From Desulfonatronospira thiodismutans ASO3-1 (GTDB taxonomy: Bacteria > Desulfobacterota > Desulfovibrionia > Desulfovibrionales > Desulfonatronovibrionaceae), in the NCBI RefSeq assembly GCF_000174435.1, contig NZ_ACJN02000002.1, positions 1,108,363-1,172,362 on the forward strand: a stretch of DNA of 64,000 bases. Direction: 5' to 3'. The notes under the pieces are model-generated. The model ran no database searches. It was not told where the DNA came from and was given only the letters and a program-made list of their open reading frames with translations. Below are positions 61,505 to 64,000 of this stretch, piece after piece. The position numbers were made by a program, and so were the translations under genes. Numbering within the stretch: position 1 is the stretch's first letter; the number at the start of each line of letters is the position of its first letter.

Positions 61505-63097
61505 TTATTCGTTGGGGAGGTTTTCTCGATAGTTCCAGGGCATCCATTTTTGTGGAGCCGCGAGGGCCTCTTCTATGTTTTTCTGAAGCTGGGTCAGGTA
61601 GTCAAAGGAGTTCACTTTGTTAAGCTGACAGGTATGAATGAAGCTCATGAACAGATCGCCGATCCTGGCCCCGCGCAGGGTGCGGTAAAATAAAGAATTC
61701 TTCCGGTGCTGGATGGCTTTTTTCAGGGCACGTTCGCAGATATTGTTGTCCAGGGGAGCACCTGGTTCTCTCAAAAAAAGAGTCAGAGGATCCCAGTGTT
61801 TTTGCATGTAAGCCAGGGCTTTGCCCAATCCTGAATTGGGCTCTACTTTTTTCTCCTCCAGCTGGGCCCAGGCCCAGGACTTGAGTTCGCTCATAACCGG
61901 TGCGCTTTCCTGTTGATGCCATACAAGCCGTTCTTGAGCAGACATCTCCTGCTTTTTGGCCATGTCATCATTTTTATAGACAATAGCCAGCTGTTCAATG
62001 ACATACCGGCACTCATCAGGGAAATTGTCCAGGATATCGACAAAGTTGCGTCTGCCATGGGTCAGGCAATTGGCTAAAATGATCTGTAAGCCCTTGGGAA
62101 TGTTTCGGGCCAGGGCATCACACATGTGTATTGGCGGGGGCAGGTTGTGGTCTCTTTTTTTGAGAATCTCCTCCAGATTCTCCCCCGCATGCTGTCTGCC
62201 GGTGGCAAAGAGAGCAATATGGCGTCCCTGAAGTACAGAGACAATCCCGGTGGTGAACATGCCTTTTCTTTTCGGCCCGGCTTCCTTGTTCTCCTTGATA
62301 AGCTGCTGGATTTTCATGTTGGTGTCGTCGTTATGCACGACCTCACCTTGAGCCGCTTGGCGGATGAGTTCATCATACACAGGAAGAAGCTGTGTTCCAG
62401 TTTGTTCGACCAGATCCCATTGTGTTGCGGCCGGCAGGGGTATGCCCAGAGATTCCTGGAGCTTTTCCAAGCGATGAAAAGGAAACCCGCTCCCGTACTT
62501 CAAGATGGCGATCATGCTCCGGGCAGGTTCGTCGTATTTTTTTTCTCCAATGTCTTCTGGAGGATCTGCGGTGAACACCTCGAGACAGCAGTTACAGCGA
62601 AGGCTCTTAAGCTCATGGATCTTGGCTGTAAGTGGAGCTGTGGCTGTAATCCGAATGCGGAACTTCGGTTTTATGGGATAGACTTTTCCTTGACCGCACA
62701 AGGGGCAGATATCGCCCGGCTTCAGGGTTTGGTGAGGGTATATGCAATTTGCAGCCCCGGTATAGTCGTCTTTTCCGTTTCGGCCGTGTCCCTTGGGTGG
62801 TTTTTCATCAGGAGGCTTTTGCAAAGGATCTTGACTACCCTTCTGGTCCTTGTTTTGCTGGTCATCCTCCTGGAACAGTTTCTTTTTTGTCTCTGAAGAA
62901 GCGCCAAAGATCGTGCGCAGGAGACGCTTGATGGAGGCAGCTTTATCGTCCACAGCCTGATGCAAAAGCTGGATGGCTTGGACCAAGGCTTTGATGATAT
63001 CCAGATCTGTCTCTTCCAGCTCGTTTTTTGATGCGCGCTGTAAAAGGGCGTCGATCTGCTCTTGGTCCAGATCGATGGATTGGACTTTCTTTTTCAC
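61505..63097 (-). CDS. tnpC: IS66-family transposase
   Basis: A 530-residue TnpC-type transposase. The zinc-finger region (CPLCGQGKVYPI; LRCNCC), the DDE core with VVHNDDTNM and MCDALARNI, then NCLTHGRRNFVDI and the C-terminal PGAPLDNNICERALKKAIQHRKNSLFYRT segment are typical of IS66. It looks complete. The start overlaps the stop of the DUF4338 gene (ATGA). Confidence 0.93.
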   Translation of the reverse strand: MKKKVQSIDLDQEQIDALLQRASKNELEETDLDIIKALVQAIQLLHQAVDDKAASIKRLLRTIFGASSETKKKLFQEDDQQNKDQKGSQDPLQKPPDEKPPKGHGRNGKDDYTGAANCIYPHQTLKPGDICPLCGQGKVYPIKPKFRIRITATAPLTAKIHELKSLRCNCCLEVFTADPPEDIGEKKYDEPARSMIAILKYGSGFPFHRLEKLQESLGIPLPAATQWDLVEQTGTQLLPVYDELIRQAAQGEVVHNDDTNMKIQQLIKENKEAGPKRKGMFTTGIVSVLQGRHIALFATGRQHAGENLEEILKKRDHNLPPPIHMCDALARNIPKGLQIILANCLTHGRRNFVDILDNFPDECRYVIEQLAIVYKNDDMAKKQEMSAQERLVWHQQESAPVMSELKSWAWAQLEEKKVEPNSGLGKALAYMQKHWDPLTLFLREPGAPLDNNICERALKKAIQHRKNSLFYRTLRGARIGDLFMSFIHTCQLNKVNSFDYLTQLQKNIEEALAAPQKWMPWNYRENLPNE

Positions 63098-63972
63098 CGG
63101 TTGAGCCCCCGCAATCGCTTCCGAAAGTCTCGGGTCAGGGGATAGCCCAGGACAGCCTTGAGTGAACGGTTTGCTTTGCCTGTGTGGTCGTTTTTGCCCC
63201 GGCCTGTAGTCTGCCCGAGATAGAGCCAGTTGGCTGCAAAATAACAGGTCCCTTTGAAGCGCTCTTGATCAACAAAGGTTTCCAGGTAATATATCGGATG
63301 CTTGTAGATGCTCTCCCAGTCCCTTTGCACAATCTTGGTCATTTGGGCCAGGATATGGGAGGCCAAGCAGGAGACCTGGATCCAGGGCAGGATGAGGAAC
63401 CTGCTGTTGTAGGCAATAAGAAAGAGATTCTTTTCCCTGTCTTTTTGGGTCCAGCCGATGAAATTGTCCCGGACGCCGATATGCCTTGGAGCTGAAGACC
63501 AGGAAAGACAGGCTATGGGCTGCTTGTTTGCAAAGACCAGGTACTTGAGGTGCTCGCCCACAGGCTGGGTGTAGCCCAGATAATGATGCTCCTTGAGGAG
63601 GCTGGAAAACAGGCCCTCAAAAGGTGTCTTGCGCACCTGTCGAAACTCAAGAGGGGTGATGTCCTTGAGTGAAGATGTAAGTGGGGTTTGATCCACCTGA
63701 ACCGAGACTGGTTCTTTGCGATTGTACCCAGTGGCAGTTACTTTTTGTGCCGGCGGAAGAATTATGTGCCCCTGTCTGTGCAGGGCCAGCATGAGCCCCC
63801 TGCAGACCATGTCCTTGAGTTGGCCGTTTTGCTGGACCCAGTTCCATGCTGTGCAGAGCTTTTTGGACAAGGCCCACCGGCTGTCTCCAGGATGCTCGAA
63901 AATGAGCTGTCTGATGAACCGGACATCTTCTTCTGTGATGTCCCTGCCCCTGTATCTCAGTATCGTTTGCAT
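63094..63972 (-). CDS. DUF4338 protein, DruA-like
   Basis: A 292-residue protein (RGRDITEEDVRFIRQLIFEHP; HHYLGYTQPVGEHLKYLVF; NSRFLILPWIQVSCLASHIL; GKNDHTGKANRSLKAVLGYPL). This group is annotated as Druantia DruA-like or DUF4338; the central LGYTQPVGEHLKYLV...ACLSWSSAPRHIGVRDNFIGW has an acyltransferase-like look. It overlaps the IS66 transposase start. The biochemical role is unknown. Confidence 0.82.
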   Translation of the reverse strand: MQTILRYRGRDITEEDVRFIRQLIFEHPGDSRWALSKKLCTAWNWVQQNGQLKDMVCRGLMLALHRQGHIILPPAQKVTATGYNRKEPVSVQVDQTPLTSSLKDITPLEFRQVRKTPFEGLFSSLLKEHHYLGYTQPVGEHLKYLVFANKQPIACLSWSSAPRHIGVRDNFIGWTQKDREKNLFLIAYNSRFLILPWIQVSCLASHILAQMTKIVQRDWESIYKHPIYYLETFVDQERFKGTCYFAANWLYLGQTTGRGKNDHTGKANRSLKAVLGYPLTRDFRKRLRGLNR

Positions 63973-64000
63973 GGGAGGGAATATAGAGGAAAACGGATAG

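Larger units (their letters stand above)
61390..64000 (-). mobile_element. IS66-family element with DruA-like gene, right end outside window
   Basis: A tightly linked gene pair on the minus strand. The proposed left end near 61398 has a GGTCAATTTTCG sequence and lies just past the ISAs1 remnant. The right end should be beyond 64000. The accessory orfA/orfB genes of classical IS66 are not seen; a DUF4338 gene takes the upstream place. Confidence 0.75.

Noticed and set aside
1..64000. tRNA or rRNA genes
   Set aside because: No cloverleaf with a GGTTCGAATCC-type arm and no rRNA segments were seen on either strand by eye; a tRNAscan run would settle it.

Overview
The window looks like a chromosomal segment of a sulfate-reducing Desulfobacterota bacterium, probably related to Desulfovibrionales. 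The main reason is the siroheme-dependent heme pathway (AhbC, HemB, AhbD and one siroheme decarboxylase subunit in one operon), typical of sulfate reducers. A short three-domain MetH, an RpoH with deltaproteobacterial neighbours, FliS, and a likely selenocysteine-containing thioredoxin fit the same picture. I cannot fix genus or species from sequence alone.

Layout. 1-23 kb is mostly housekeeping DNA: the tail of rarA; a two-receiver diguanylate cyclase; a minus-strand operon metH-tlpA-GNAT-hpt-DUF3426-radA; a plus-strand operon rpoH-HD-TPR lipoprotein-LolB-like-coiled coil-rpiB; the minus-strand ahb heme operon; a YIP1 protein; fliS; cbiB; and a WYL regulator. From 23 kb comes a decayed toxin-antitoxin pair, a WYL scrap and a tiny cationic ORF. 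Then a complete type I-C CRISPR-Cas operon follows (cas3-cas5-cas8-cas7-four-helix protein-cas4-cas1-cas2), with a leader and an array of 40 repeats. The array runs directly into the wreck of a type I-E system: a Cas6e tail, RhuM fragments, an orphan I-E repeat and a half repeat. 36-51 kb returns to mainly housekeeping genes (RelBE, RarD, methyltransferase, DUF4197, selenoprotein thioredoxin, PgpA, Maf, NlpC/P60 lipoprotein, host-attachment-type protein, FtsH, MogA-like, an EndoQ-UvrD fusion) with G-rich minisatellites between them. 51-64 kb is an accessory graveyard: several toxin-antitoxin pairs, whole and broken; three AAA/DUF4143 ATPases; a nuclease-like gene apparently split by about 6 kb of inserted DNA; an ISAs1 remnant; and an IS66 element carrying a DruA-like (DUF4338) gene that runs to the window edge.

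How things work together. The ahb operon converts siroheme-derived intermediates and porphobilinogen precursors to heme. The rpoH operon links heat-shock sigma factor and envelope lipoproteins. The I-C operon encodes interference (Cas3, Cas5, Cas8, Cas7) and adaptation (Cas4, Cas1, Cas2), with Cas5 likely processing the crRNA because no Cas6 belongs to I-C. The most notable observations are the in-frame UGA thioredoxin with a plausible SECIS hairpin, the four-helix (Avd-like) gene embedded in the cas operon, the type I-E relic fused to the end of the I-C array, the EndoQ-UvrD helicase fusion, and the DruA-like/IS66 pair.
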